Source: Dyadobacter endophyticus (lineage in GTDB: Bacteria > Bacteroidota > Bacteroidia > Cytophagales > Spirosomataceae). Taken from it: a stretch of DNA of 64,000 nucleotides. Position 1 is the stretch's first letter; each line of letters begins with the position of its first letter. Below, one piece after another: positions 1 to 8,392 of the stretch. The stretch spans positions 248,001 to 312,000 of the forward strand of contig NZ_BMIA01000001.1 of NCBI RefSeq assembly GCF_014641595.1, in the 5' to 3' direction. Below the pieces are notes generated by a model, which had not been told where the DNA came from, did not search any database, and was given only the letters and a program-made list of their open reading frames with translations. A program made the position numbers and the translations under genes.

Positions 1-1
1 A

Positions 2-484
2 CGAGTAGGTTACGATAACGCCATCGGGCATTTGGCGGGAGGTTTTCAGGCGTGGGAAGAAGCCGGAAAGGAAACAGACCGCATTCCATCGGTGGAGCCC
101 GGCGACATACCAGCCCTGCGGGAAGCTAATCCCCGTTGGCAAATCCTGGACGTAAGGAAGCGCAACGAATATCTGGCCGAGCATGTGGAAGGGGCGCAAA
201 ACCTGCCGCTGGACTATTTAAATGAACATTTGGCTGAGATTGATAGCAATAAGACCTATCTGGTGCATTGTGCGGGAGGCTACCGTTCGATGATCTTCAA
301 TTCAATTCTCCGGGCGCGTGGCTACCATAATTTGATCGACGTAGCGGGAGGCTTTAAAGCTATCAGCGAGTCGGGGCGTATGAAAGTCACAGATTACGTC
401 TGCCCGACCACACAGGAGGCCGCGGCGGACAACGCCGCTGATAACGGCCAGGTTTCACATTCATTAAACGAGGAGACGAAATAA
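2..484 (+). CDS. Rhodanese-domain protein, C-terminal part (probably MBL-fold persulfide dioxygenase-rhodanese fusion)
   Basis: The frame is open from the left edge, so the N-terminus lies outside the window. The first visible residues ([18 protein letters not shown]) are the typical end of a first rhodanese domain; a complete second one follows, with active-site loop HCAGGYRS whose Cys would carry the persulfide. In Bacteroidota this tandem arrangement usually follows a metallo-beta-lactamase sulfur dioxygenase domain; that part is not visible, so the full architecture is inferred. The last 25 residues are a low-complexity Ala/Asp/Asn tail. The stop lies 2 bp before the first YeeE gene, so the three genes form an operon handling sulfane sulfur or thiosulfate. 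Confidence 0.85.
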   Translation, partial: RVGYDNAIGHLAGGFQAWEEAGKETDRIPSVEPGDIPALREANPRWQILDVRKRNEYLAEHVEGAQNLPLDYLNEHLAEIDSNKTYLVHCAGGYRSMIFNSILRARGYHNLIDVAGGFKAISESGRMKVTDYVCPTTQEAAADNAADNGQVSHSLNEETK

Positions 485-486
485 GG

Positions 487-1050
487 ATGCTGGAAATGAT
501 CAAACAACCCTGGCCGTGGTACGTGGCCGGTCCGCTGATTGGCCTTACGGTACCAGCCTTGCTGATTTTAGGTAATAAACATTTCGGGATTTCGGCCAAT
601 CTTCGGCACGTCTGCGCGAGTTGTTTTCCGGCAAATGTTCCATTCTTTCAATACGATTACAAGAAAGAAATCTGGAACCTGTTCTTTGCGGCGGGCATCG
701 TGTTGGGCGGTGCATTGGCAGCTTACTTTCTGGCAAACCCCGCGGCAATTCGAATCGATCCGAAACTGGCCAACGAACTGGCCATCTATGGTATCAACGA
801 TTTTTCGGGGATGGTGCCCGTGCAGCTCTATTCGTGGGACAGCCTGCTGACGGTCCGCGGGCTGACGATGATGGTGGGTGGCGGGTTTCTGGTCGGATTT
901 GGCTCGCGCTATGCGGGCGGGTGCACAAGCGGACACTCGATCATGGGGCTAAGCGCGCTGCAATGGCCCTCGCTGGTGGCAACAATCTGCTTCATGGCCG
1001 GAGGCTTCCTGATGGCCAATTTTATTTTACCCATAATTTTAAATAGCTAA
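487..1050 (+). CDS. YeeE/YedE-family sulfur transporter, first half
   Basis: 187 residues with about five hydrophobic segments and the family signature [14 protein letters not shown], whose Cys is the kind of conserved membrane cysteine that passes thiosulfate through YeeE channels. Full-length YeeE proteins carry two such repeats; here the repeat is one of two separate genes, a split arrangement common in this family and often found beside persulfide dioxygenases. The ATG follows a GAGGAG stretch at the end of the rhodanese gene. Role: uptake or export of a sulfur compound across the inner membrane; the exact substrate cannot be read from sequence. Confidence 0.88.
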   Translation: MLEMIKQPWPWYVAGPLIGLTVPALLILGNKHFGISANLRHVCASCFPANVPFFQYDYKKEIWNLFFAAGIVLGGALAAYFLANPAAIRIDPKLANELAIYGINDFSGMVPVQLYSWDSLLTVRGLTMMVGGGFLVGFGSRYAGGCTSGHSIMGLSALQWPSLVATICFMAGGFLMANFILPIILNS

Positions 1051-1053
1051 TCC

Positions 1054-1554
1054 ATGCAATCTTCCAATGATAATACCGCCGAGTTGGAAGCCCGGTCGCT
1101 AGACACGATCTGCATCAACGAATCGCATTTGCAGCATAAATGGTACTATAATTTTAAATACCTGATCGTCGGCGTGCTGTTCGGCATCGGTTTAGTGAAG
1201 GCGGAGGTGATCAGCTGGTTTCGTATCCAGGAAATGTTCCGGCTGCAATCGTTTCATATGTATGGCATCATCGGTTCGGCGGTCGTGACGGGCATTATCT
1301 CGGTTTGGCTCATCCGGCGGTTTGGTATTAAAACCATCTACGGAGAGCCGATCACCTTCACGCCGAAGAAATTTAACAAAGGTCAAGTATACGGCGGGCT
1401 CCTGTTTGGGCTGGGATGGGCACTTACCGGGGCTTGTCCCGGACCCTTGTTTGCACAGGTCGGAACCGGGGTCACGGTCGTAGCAGTGGTGCTGGCCAGC
1501 GCTGTGGCAGGTACCTGGATGTATGGCCGCTTCCGCGACTCGCTGCCGCATTGA
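1054..1554 (+). CDS. YeeE/YedE-family sulfur transporter, second half (DUF6691-like)
   Basis: 166 residues starting 3 bp after the preceding YeeE gene. After a polar N-terminus of about 27 residues come four hydrophobic segments and the signature LTGACPGPLFAQVG, the counterpart of the GGCTSGHS motif in the first half. The two proteins probably assemble into one two-repeat channel. Part of the rhodanese-YeeE-YeeE operon; the next gene is convergent, so the operon ends here. No clear intrinsic terminator is visible in the 94 bp that follow. Confidence 0.88.
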   Translation: MQSSNDNTAELEARSLDTICINESHLQHKWYYNFKYLIVGVLFGIGLVKAEVISWFRIQEMFRLQSFHMYGIIGSAVVTGIISVWLIRRFGIKTIYGEPITFTPKKFNKGQVYGGLLFGLGWALTGACPGPLFAQVGTGVTVVAVVLASAVAGTWMYGRFRDSLPH

Positions 1555-1648
1555 CCCAGAATTGTTCAGGATATGTGATCTGTATATTTAGATACTTTGC
1601 CAGTGAGGGTACGCTTTTCTTACTGCGTTGAATGTAGTTTGGATCTTC

Positions 1649-2866
1649 TTACAAACCTTCCTTCCGAAACGGTTGCCATTTTCTGTAAGTCAGCGATCTC
1701 CAAAGCCATTCTGCCGGGCCGAAATGGAAATAGCGCAGCCATATAGGGCTGTAAATCAATTGGCCAATGTAAATCGCCAATGCGATGAGAGAAAGTTTTG
1801 CGGGGCCGACCAATGCTTCCATGGCCAGGCCGTAGCTCATAAATAAGAATGCGCAGATGATAGATTGCATTAGGTAATTGGTGAGTGCCATTTGTCCCAC
1901 CGGCGCAAAAACGCTGAGCCGCTTTTTCCAGTTCGGCTTTTCAAATAATAAAGTAAATGCAGAAGCATAAAAAAGGCATAATGCCGGCACGCCAAACGCG
2001 TACACAATCGGCTGAATAATACCGATTGGTTCAAGTTCATAGTATGCCTCGGAAGTCATCATTATCGCAAGCACAAAGTTGCAGGGAATCCCGATCACTA
2101 CGCCCCAGATCATCACCTTCCGGATGAGTGGACGATATGCCTGCACATTAGCGTGGATCAGGTTTTTTGATATATAAAAACCAATCAGGAACATCGCCAG
2201 CACTCGGAAAAATCTACCGGTGAAGAATAGGTCCGGGTATCTGCCGATGATCAGGCCGCCGAGATTATTTGTTATAATTTCGAGATAAGTGCCTGTGCGA
2301 TATGTGTCGATCACCTGGTCCAGAAAACGCGGTCCCGATTCAGGCGGGGAAGGAGCAGGAGGATTGGCGAGGTTGACTCCCAGCATAATCGCGTATTGCA
2401 CGATCGGCAGTAAGGTAAGGATAACAGCAGCCCGCAAGATGAACCGGTCGGATTTGTTTCGAAAAAGGATCAGAAAAAGTCCGGTGATCGCGTAAACTGT
2501 CAGAATATCACCGACATAAAACAAAATGGCGTGCAGCAATCCGAGTACGAACATGATAAGCAACCGTCTGCGGAAACGGGAAGCAAAGTTGATATCCGCA
2601 GAGGACGCCCGTTTCATCTGCAATGCAAATCCGATCCCGAAAAGCATCGAAAACAGCGAATAGAACTTACCATCGATCAGGAAATGCTCAATCCACTCCA
2701 CGTAATGGTCTATTTTGGCGGTGTCGAATGCGGCTCTTTGGCCCTCCGAGAGAAAGAAATACCCGGAATGTGAGACCATATTGGCAAGCAGCACGCCGAG
2801 CAATGCGAAGCCGCGCAGCGAGTCCAATAAAGAATGCCGTTCGGTGACTTTGGTTGGTTGTAGCAT
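1649..2866 (-). CDS. DUF418 domain-containing membrane protein
   Basis: 405 residues, about eight to ten transmembrane segments. The N-terminal LLDSLRGFALLGVLLANM and the C-terminal half (FAPVGQMALTNYLMQSI, then IYIGQLIYSPIWLRYFHFGPAEWLWRSLTY in pieces) are hallmark DUF418/YeiB motifs. Distantly related to acyltransferase-3 type membrane enzymes; the function of the family is not established. It lies 16 bp downstream of the serine hydrolase gene on the same strand, so the two may be co-transcribed. Confidence 0.9.
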   Translation of the reverse strand: MLQPTKVTERHSLLDSLRGFALLGVLLANMVSHSGYFFLSEGQRAAFDTAKIDHYVEWIEHFLIDGKFYSLFSMLFGIGFALQMKRASSADINFASRFRRRLLIMFVLGLLHAILFYVGDILTVYAITGLFLILFRNKSDRFILRAAVILTLLPIVQYAIMLGVNLANPPAPSPPESGPRFLDQVIDTYRTGTYLEIITNNLGGLIIGRYPDLFFTGRFFRVLAMFLIGFYISKNLIHANVQAYRPLIRKVMIWGVVIGIPCNFVLAIMMTSEAYYELEPIGIIQPIVYAFGVPALCLFYASAFTLLFEKPNWKKRLSVFAPVGQMALTNYLMQSIICAFLFMSYGLAMEALVGPAKLSLIALAIYIGQLIYSPIWLRYFHFGPAEWLWRSLTYRKWQPFRKEGL

Positions 2867-2882
2867 GTTCGGTTGGTTTTTG

Positions 2883-4127
2883 TCATTTACTGTTTGGTAT
2901 AGCTTTGGCAGCTAAGAGTAGTTTCAAAAATCCGTCGATCTGATTATCTTCTATCCATCTTACCACAGCGACAATATCATTTTCAGGATCGACATAAATC
3001 ACGTTGGTGCCGTTTCCGATGTGAGCAAATGCCTTTTCTGGCGCGCTGGGATATAATTTCTTTCCTGTATTTAAAAACCAGTTCATAAAGCCATAAGTTG
3101 GCTCCGGCGTCGACGGCGTCTGCGCCCATTTGTTCCATTGCTCGGAAACCAGCTGACGGTCTCCCCATTTTCCGTTACGCAAGGTCAGATAGCCGAAACG
3201 CGCCATATCGTAGGCGTGCAGGTACATGCCGCCGCCCCAATGCCCGCCACCTGAAACGGATTGTACCGCTTTTCCGTCTAGTACGATCCAGGAGTTTTCG
3301 TAACCATACCACCGCCAGGTATTCGAGGCGCCGATAGGATCCATAATGTGCTCTTTAAGGACTTCGGGTAACGGTTTCCGCCAAACGTTGAGGATCGCGA
3401 GTGCCAGTGCGTTTACGCGTGTATCGTTGTATTCGTAAACTGTTCCGGGGGTGTTTCGTTTGGCGAGCCACACTTTGTAATCCTTGTCGGGACGGTCGGC
3501 CCAGTCGGGTTTGCCCCATAACGTACCTTCCCAATCGCTGTTTTGCTGCAGCATTTGTCGCCAGGTGATCTTTTTGTTGTGTGGCGTATTGAATGGTTCG
3601 AAGAAGTCTGACTTTTTACCAAAATCATCGGCTTTGTTGGCAGAGGGCAATGGATTGTAAAGCTCAATCGGCGGCACATATTTGTAAACCTGATCGTCGA
3701 TATCGGGGATCAGTCCTTGGTCATAGGCTAGTCCCACTACACTGGATAGAAGGCTTTTACTCACACTGTTCACAATGTCTATTCGATACGGGTCTCCCCA
3801 TTCGGCTATGACATAGCCATTTTTGATAATAATCCCGGACTGCGCGTCACGTTCTTTCAGAGGCCCGACTGCGTCGCCAAAAGGCTCTCTTCCGAATGTC
3901 CGGTAATGGTTTAATTTCAAATCCCTTGGCGCACTGCTTTCATTAGCGATCGCGAACTCGATCGCTGTTTTGAGCAAAACCGGGTCAAAACCCATTTCGG
4001 ACGGCTCTTTTTTCTGCCATTCTTTATCAGGATAATAGACCCGCGGCGCGGTATTTGCGATTCGCTTTACTTTCTGAGCAAAACCCGGAATGGTGGCAAG
4101 AAATAGAAGTAGTAAAAATTTGTTCAT
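2883..4127 (-). CDS. Serine hydrolase (beta-lactamase class C / penicillin-binding-like)
   Basis: The chosen start at 4127 gives a clean signal peptide (MNKFLLLLFLATIPGFAQ); an upstream in-frame ATG at 4184 would put a charged stretch before it. Family motifs: SVSK (the SxxK nucleophile motif), YEYND (the YxN motif) and SGGGHWGGG (the HxG/KTG region). The mature protein is likely periplasmic or extracellular. The substrate, whether peptide, ester or beta-lactam, cannot be assigned. Upstream on the same strand sit only the desaturase and amidohydrolase stumps, so the gene probably relies on its own promoter. Confidence 0.88.
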   Translation of the reverse strand: MNKFLLLLFLATIPGFAQKVKRIANTAPRVYYPDKEWQKKEPSEMGFDPVLLKTAIEFAIANESSAPRDLKLNHYRTFGREPFGDAVGPLKERDAQSGIIIKNGYVIAEWGDPYRIDIVNSVSKSLLSSVVGLAYDQGLIPDIDDQVYKYVPPIELYNPLPSANKADDFGKKSDFFEPFNTPHNKKITWRQMLQQNSDWEGTLWGKPDWADRPDKDYKVWLAKRNTPGTVYEYNDTRVNALALAILNVWRKPLPEVLKEHIMDPIGASNTWRWYGYENSWIVLDGKAVQSVSGGGHWGGGMYLHAYDMARFGYLTLRNGKWGDRQLVSEQWNKWAQTPSTPEPTYGFMNWFLNTGKKLYPSAPEKAFAHIGNGTNVIYVDPENDIVAVVRWIEDNQIDGFLKLLLAAKAIPNSK

Positions 4128-4226
4128 ACGTTGTGTTTTGCAGGTTGACCTGATGAATTCTGACTTCCCTTTCATTCGATTCAAACAGCCTTTTTAAATT
4201 ATATCCAATTCCTTTTTTAATACATA

Positions 4227-4390
4227 TCATACTTTCCGGATATCGTAGATGTTCTTGGAGGGATCACTATCGACAACGAGCAGGTCTACGGCCTTTTCGG
4301 TTTCAATCGTTCCGATACTCTGGTTCATTCCCAGCGCCGTTGCGCCATTTAAGGTAGCGATTTTAATGGAGGCAAGGGCGTGAATTCGTC
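4227..4390 (-). pseudogene. Amidohydrolase, C-terminal stump
   Basis: Reading the minus strand gives about 53 residues ending at a TGA at 4227-4229: IKIATLNGATALGMNQSIG followed by GTIETEKAVDLLVVDSDPS and KNIYDIRKV. This is the standard C-terminal end of metal-dependent amidohydrolases (imidazolonepropionase-like). The rest of the enzyme is missing and the frame runs directly into the desaturase remnant. No start codon or signal peptide accompanies it. Its tail would normally be followed by the serine hydrolase gene 100 bp away, so the deletion may have removed a larger operon partner. Confidence 0.75.
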
Positions 4391-4395
4391 AATTT

Positions 4396-4765
4396 CTACC
4401 GGCAATTCAATCGCTTGCGAGTTACCGTGACCGCCCCGACAAGGTACATCAATTTAATATAATACCAGGCCAAATCAAATTGGTAGGGCTTGAATCCGCT
4501 TCGGGCGCTTTTGGGGTACAGGTGGTGATTGTTATGCCATTCACCTGCTAGGATGCCCGGCCAGATCTGGTTAATAGAACTGTCTTTGGTGTTAAAATCT
4601 ACCCCTTCAACTTGTCTGTTGCTGCCTTTGCCACATCCTTCGTAGTTGAAGGTTCTAATCCCGGCAGCCCAAAAGCCAGCGGCTCCGAAAAAGCAACAGA
4701 CAAGTGCAATCCCATCAACGAAGAGCCAGATATCAGCAATTATTTGGAGCCTCGCATTAAAGCTA
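4396..4765 (-). pseudogene. Fatty-acid (acyl-CoA) desaturase, C-terminal stump
   Basis: Minus-strand translation reads IIADIWLFVDGIALVCC, then FWAAGIRTFNYEGCGKG, GVDFNTKDSSINQIWPG and the third histidine box GEWHNNHHLYPKSARSG, then FKPYQFDLAWYYIKLM, and breaks off in TRKRLNCR and a TAG at 4396-4398. This is the last third of a membrane acyl desaturase; the first two histidine boxes are absent. Its upstream end overlaps, in another frame, the last codons of the NRDE/ATP-grasp gene, which marks a deletion junction at about 4740-4790. Confidence 0.8.
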
Positions 4766-6521
4766 AATGCACGAGATGTTCCCTTACCATCTTGACCCCA
4801 TCTCTGAAACTCATCCGTCCAAAGCCAATGCGCATATTTTTCATGCTGATTTCACATAATATTTCCCAATGCCGGTAAATTTCTCTCCAGGCGAAGTGTA
4901 GCGAATGTGCCGGATCGTAGATGTGCGTCGGTTCGCTGGCGGCGCCGTTGAGTTCGATGATGGAGAAATGCTGCCCGGCTTCGAGGTCGTACCAGCTTTT
5001 GAAACGGATATCGAGCCGCCCGAAATGGAAGCCGGGTATGCGTGTGCCTATGCGGTCGATCACGTGCGTGAGCGCGGGGGTGATGCGATGGCTTTGGTCG
5101 GTGAATTTCGAGCCACGACTGTGGTTGCCGTACGGGACGAGCCCTACCTTTTCGCCGGTGGCCGGAATGGACCTCAATTTTTCGCCCAAAGCTGCATGCA
5201 GGGCCGGGAGTTGCAGAATGGCCCGGTCGTTTTGCAGGATCAGGGTCAGAATATCCGAAATCCCGTCGCCGGTAACGCTCAGGAGCTCTTTGCCGACAAT
5301 GCCTGAAATGTGCCCACTTGGCGCTCCGGGCATCCGGTAGTAGAATATGCCGGCTTCATTCGGGTAATCGATATAGGGCTGTAAAAGGAAGTCGACCCGG
5401 CTGCGCTGGCGGTAATCTTCCAGGTCGCTGGCCGTCTCCAAGAGCTTTACCTGCACGCCGCGCTCGCCGATGTCTGGTTTGGCGATCAATGGAAATTTCA
5501 GGGAAGTTCTCTTTAATAAAGACTGTACCTTGCCTGTGGAAATGCCAGCTTCACACACCAGGGTTTCAGGATAAGTCCCTTCCGGCATCAGCGAATAAAT
5601 CCTGCTCTTGCGTTCCTCTGCGAATCCTGCATACCGCATCGAAGGATTGGCGGCACCAAAAAAGCAGACGGAGCGTGCCTGCATGCTCAGCCGAAGCCAT
5701 GCCGGTACCATGGGCAGGTAAACGAATTCCAATGGCCAGTATTCCCAGTTCTGTAAGCGGATCAGGAACCTTTTTACTTTCCAGCGGAAGCTGTCGAATG
5801 CAGTATCCTGGCCGGGAGCTACTGTTTCCGGCCGGGTCACGAAGGTCGCTCCGGCGCGGAGGTCATGGTAATGCACGGCAGGCTCGGGATTGGTGAGATC
5901 AATGGATGTGACACTTACCGTAGCTATTGCGGTGCGATCGGCATTAAAACTTTGGCTGGCGTCAAACCTGATGCCTTTCTGGCGGTGGAAATCCAGGATG
6001 CTTTTCGTGTTAATGGCGGTTTTGCCATACCATTGTTGCAGCTTTTGCGATCGCATTTGCTGTGCTTGGCGATTGTATAGCGTGGATGAAGCCCAGATGT
6101 GCGGCTGCTGCGGGTCGAGTTCGTTCCGGTGCTTTTGGTTGCCGTCCCAGGTGTAGCGCATCAACTTGCCATCCGCAAACAGGATCAGCGTAAAGGGTTC
6201 GACCTCTTCGAGTGAAATCGTTTCAAAACAATCAGCCGAAGAGGGAGCTTCGAGGACTTCAAGCATGACGAGCCCCCGGCTTCTGCGGTACGAAGGCTTA
6301 CGCACATGATTGTTAAAGCCTCCGTTAAGGAGCACTGCGGCATCCCGCCGGCCCTTCAAGGCGATCCAGGTGCCACCCGCGTGGGCGTCTCTCGGGTAGG
6401 TGAGCGCCTTGCCTGCGTAGCGGGTTACGGGTGGCTCCGCAGGTGCGCGATCGGTGCGTTCGTCCCGGTTGGAGGTTAGGAATGCACCTTTTTCGGTCGG
6501 AATGTAGGTTACCGTGCACAT
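4740..6521 (-). CDS. NRDE-domain protein fused to an ATP-grasp ligase domain
   Basis: 593 residues. Residues 1 to about 235 are an NRDE (TANGO2-like) domain: Met1-Cys2, where Cys2 could act as an N-terminal nucleophile after Met removal, and the NRDE tetrapeptide at 18-21. From about 270 the protein matches the Bacteroidota ATP-grasp family often labelled D-Ala-D-Ala ligase-like: LQNWEYWPLEFVYLP, ARSVCFFGAANPSMRYAG, FPLIAKPDIGERGVQV (ATP-binding) and FHFGRLDIRF, IIELNGAASEPTHIYDP (metal-binding end). These are usually separate genes; here they are one frame. The start overlaps the DinB stop by 13 bp, so it is translationally coupled. The last residues (LVHLALMRGSK) may have been altered by the junction with the desaturase stump. 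Confidence 0.82.
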   Translation of the reverse strand: MCTVTYIPTEKGAFLTSNRDERTDRAPAEPPVTRYAGKALTYPRDAHAGGTWIALKGRRDAAVLLNGGFNNHVRKPSYRRSRGLVMLEVLEAPSSADCFETISLEEVEPFTLILFADGKLMRYTWDGNQKHRNELDPQQPHIWASSTLYNRQAQQMRSQKLQQWYGKTAINTKSILDFHRQKGIRFDASQSFNADRTAIATVSVTSIDLTNPEPAVHYHDLRAGATFVTRPETVAPGQDTAFDSFRWKVKRFLIRLQNWEYWPLEFVYLPMVPAWLRLSMQARSVCFFGAANPSMRYAGFAEERKSRIYSLMPEGTYPETLVCEAGISTGKVQSLLKRTSLKFPLIAKPDIGERGVQVKLLETASDLEDYRQRSRVDFLLQPYIDYPNEAGIFYYRMPGAPSGHISGIVGKELLSVTGDGISDILTLILQNDRAILQLPALHAALGEKLRSIPATGEKVGLVPYGNHSRGSKFTDQSHRITPALTHVIDRIGTRIPGFHFGRLDIRFKSWYDLEAGQHFSIIELNGAASEPTHIYDPAHSLHFAWREIYRHWEILCEISMKNMRIGFGRMSFRDGVKMVREHLVHLALMRGSK

Positions 6522-7018
6522 TGCGCCTGACGGTATCGGATGGTGGAGCTGGCTACTCCGAAACTTTCCGGCAGTGGCAGGGAGGTGAGCGCCCGCATAC
6601 CGATTTTCATCAAAGCCATATGATGTACCGCATGTTCGAGATTGTAAACTAGTTCCCGTTCATAGTTGGTGGCAACCTGAAAACAGGCAGCCTCGGTAGC
6701 AGTCGTTAAAAGCAGTGCCTTATTTTCTTTGCCCAGCAAAGCTGCAATGCTGCCTAACTTGGCCAGTGCGACTTCCCGCTGCTGCTCAATGGCTTTATCC
6801 CTGCGTCTGGCGTCGTAATTCACATCACCGGTTCGGTAGCCGCGGTCGAGCTCAATAAAGAACTCGATTACGTGGCGTACGTGTCCGCCCAGGGAGGCAC
6901 CTGATAGCACAGGTAAGCTCCGCCCGTACTGCTCGTCGGACAATGCGTCCAGCATCGCGCCGATCTGCACCAGCAGTGCCTGGATTGATTTTGTTAGTTG
7001 TCTGTTCATGTCGTTCAT
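6509..7018 (-). CDS. DinB-family protein
   Basis: 169 residues from the ATG at 7018 (a second ATG at 7009 is possible). A longer open frame reaches 7444 but that extension is the shadow of the DoxX gene. Helical bundle features of DinB/YfiT proteins are visible: GGHVRHVIEFFIELDRGYR and LVYNLEHAVHHMALMKIG contain the His residues expected to form the divalent-metal site. The family includes thiol-dependent transferases and damage-induced proteins; no specific reaction can be assigned. Fifth gene of the spondin-YHS operon, ending inside the NRDE gene start. Confidence 0.82.
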   Translation of the reverse strand: MNDMNRQLTKSIQALLVQIGAMLDALSDEQYGRSLPVLSGASLGGHVRHVIEFFIELDRGYRTGDVNYDARRRDKAIEQQREVALAKLGSIAALLGKENKALLLTTATEAACFQVATNYERELVYNLEHAVHHMALMKIGMRALTSLPLPESFGVASSTIRYRQAQCAR

Positions 7019-7071
7019 TTTGGAAAAAGGGAACAAAAACAATGCCCTTTTGGGGAGGTTTGGTTTACGTG

Positions 7072-7467
7072 TTAATCGCGCAACTTCACGCCCGAAATGC
7101 TGCTGCGGTGCCGGTACGCAAGCATCAGACAGGTTACGAGCACAATTACTGCCATAGCAAAAAGCTTGCCCGAGTCGTTTTGCACGACAATACCCAGGCG
7201 CGTCAGGTGCATAAAAACGGCGCCGGTCATCACGCCGATGCCGATCAGCGCCCCATAGGCAGTTGTGCGGGGAATGAGGATCAGAATCGAGGCGATCAGC
7301 TCCAATACGCCGACGAATATACGTCCCCAGGGCTCCATACCGACCGTTGAAAAGATGTACACGGATTCGGGGGCCGCCGAAAATTTGAAATAGAGGGTCT
7401 GCAACATAATCACTGCCGCTACCAGCCGGAGGACCCACGACCATTTCGGATGTGTTTGGGGTTTCAT
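7072..7467 (-). CDS. DoxX-family small membrane protein
   Basis: 131 residues from the ATG at 7467, which overlaps the stop of the YHS gene (TGATG); an earlier ATG at 7494 is less likely for that reason. Four hydrophobic segments: WVLRLVAAVIMLQTLYFKF, IFVGVLELIASILILI, GALIGIGVMTGAVFMHLT and AMAVIVLVTCLMLAYRH, the topology of DoxX/SURF4-like quinone-associated proteins. Tight coupling to the YHS genes suggests it serves the same envelope process, perhaps electron transfer or metal handling; this is inference. Confidence 0.83.
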   Translation of the reverse strand: MKPQTHPKWSWVLRLVAAVIMLQTLYFKFSAAPESVYIFSTVGMEPWGRIFVGVLELIASILILIPRTTAYGALIGIGVMTGAVFMHLTRLGIVVQNDSGKLFAMAVIVLVTCLMLAYRHRSSISGVKLRD

Positions 7468-7907
7468 CACTGTTTGTCTTTGATCAATGGCCATTGTATA
7501 TCTGCTTTTTCAATGAATTCTTCCCGTGTTTTCGACCAGTTGTTTTTGACTTTCATATTGTAATTGAAATACAACTTTTCATCCACGATCGTCCAGGTTT
7601 CAGCCTCCGTGGGTGCCTTGTGGCCTTCGGAAGTTCCGTAGGCGCAGTAGCCGCCATATTGGGGTATATACATGTCGGGTGCTGCTTTGAAGGCTTCGAG
7701 ATTGGCGCGACTGCTGAAGAGCCAATCCGCATCTTTGTAATGGTAGGTCAGACTGTCGGCGCCTTCCACCGGTTTGGCGTCTTTGAAAAACGAGACGACA
7801 TCATAGCCCTTGATGGCTTTGCCTTTCGGCGCAAAAATTTCGGATTTCTGTGCAAATGTTGCAGGGCCCGCCAGCATCAGCGCGGCAGCAAATAGTACTT
7901 TGTTCAT
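7467..7907 (-). CDS. Secreted YHS-domain protein (second of two)
   Basis: 146 residues with a signal peptide (MNKVLFAAALMLAGPATFAQ); the longer open frame upstream lacks one. The core AIKGYDVVSFF, DWLFSSRANLEAFKAAPDMY and PQYGGYCAYG is the YHS domain pattern with a Cys after GGY, resembling the metal- or tyrosinase-like YHS proteins of Bacteroidota. No reaction is known. It overlaps the DoxX start by 1 bp and is 17 bp from its paralogue, suggesting tandem duplication followed by divergence. Confidence 0.83.
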   Translation of the reverse strand: MNKVLFAAALMLAGPATFAQKSEIFAPKGKAIKGYDVVSFFKDAKPVEGADSLTYHYKDADWLFSSRANLEAFKAAPDMYIPQYGGYCAYGTSEGHKAPTEAETWTIVDEKLYFNYNMKVKNNWSKTREEFIEKADIQWPLIKDKQ

Positions 7908-7924
7908 GGATAATGCAGGTTGAT

Positions 7925-8392
7925 TTAAGGTATAAACTTCATCCAGTTGTGGTCGGCCTGCGTTTTCAGTCGCGCCTCGTCCTGGTTCCAGCTTTTGAGG
8001 GTGTTGCTGAAATATTTGTTGTAAAAAAGATAGAGCTTGCCGTTCAGCACTTTGAATGTCTCTGGATCGATCTCCACTTTTTCTCCTTTCTTGCCCATTG
8101 CATATGCGCACCAGCCGCCGAATTGCGGTTCGTAGCGTGCGGGGTTGCGTGTGAATTCGTCCTTGTTTTGCTTCGAAGCGAAACGATAGGTAATGCCGTC
8201 GTAATTCGCTGAAAGTTCCTTTTTGCCTTCCACAGCCTTGTTCATGGTAAAGTAGGCTACCGGGTCATAACCCCCAATGGCAAGGCCGGATGATTCGAGA
8301 TTGTACTGCTTTTTGCGCACTTCCGGAGTCTGGGCGAAGGCGGTGGCCGAGAGCACCAGGAAGAGGAAAAGGATATTGATTTGTTTTTTCAT
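7925..8392 (-). CDS. Secreted YHS-domain protein (first of two)
   Basis: 155 residues, signal peptide MKKQINILFLFLVLSATAFAQ. YHS core: LAIGGYDPVAYFTMNKAVEG, YRFASKQNKDEFTRNPARY and EPQFGGWCAYAMGKKGEKVE, with the conserved Cys in the GGWCAYA motif. Such proteins are thought to bind a metal through the Y/H/S-Cys region, but the role is unproven. Its ATG overlaps the spondin stop by 4 bp, showing translational coupling within the operon. Confidence 0.84.
   Translation of the reverse strand: MKKQINILFLFLVLSATAFAQTPEVRKKQYNLESSGLAIGGYDPVAYFTMNKAVEGKKELSANYDGITYRFASKQNKDEFTRNPARYEPQFGGWCAYAMGKKGEKVEIDPETFKVLNGKLYLFYNKYFSNTLKSWNQDEARLKTQADHNWMKFIP

Noticed and set aside
621..1046. 141-residue ORF overlapping YeeE
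   Set aside because: Shadow frame: Arg/Gly-rich with no hydrophobic or conserved pattern, while the overlapped YeeE frame has clear motifs.
6509..7444. DinB gene starting at 7444 (311 residues)
   Set aside because: Residues before the ATG at 7018 are the DoxX gene read out of frame; DinB homology starts at MNDMNRQ.
7467..8111. YHS gene starting at 8111 (214 residues)
   Set aside because: The extension overlaps the first YHS gene; the signal peptide starts at 7907.
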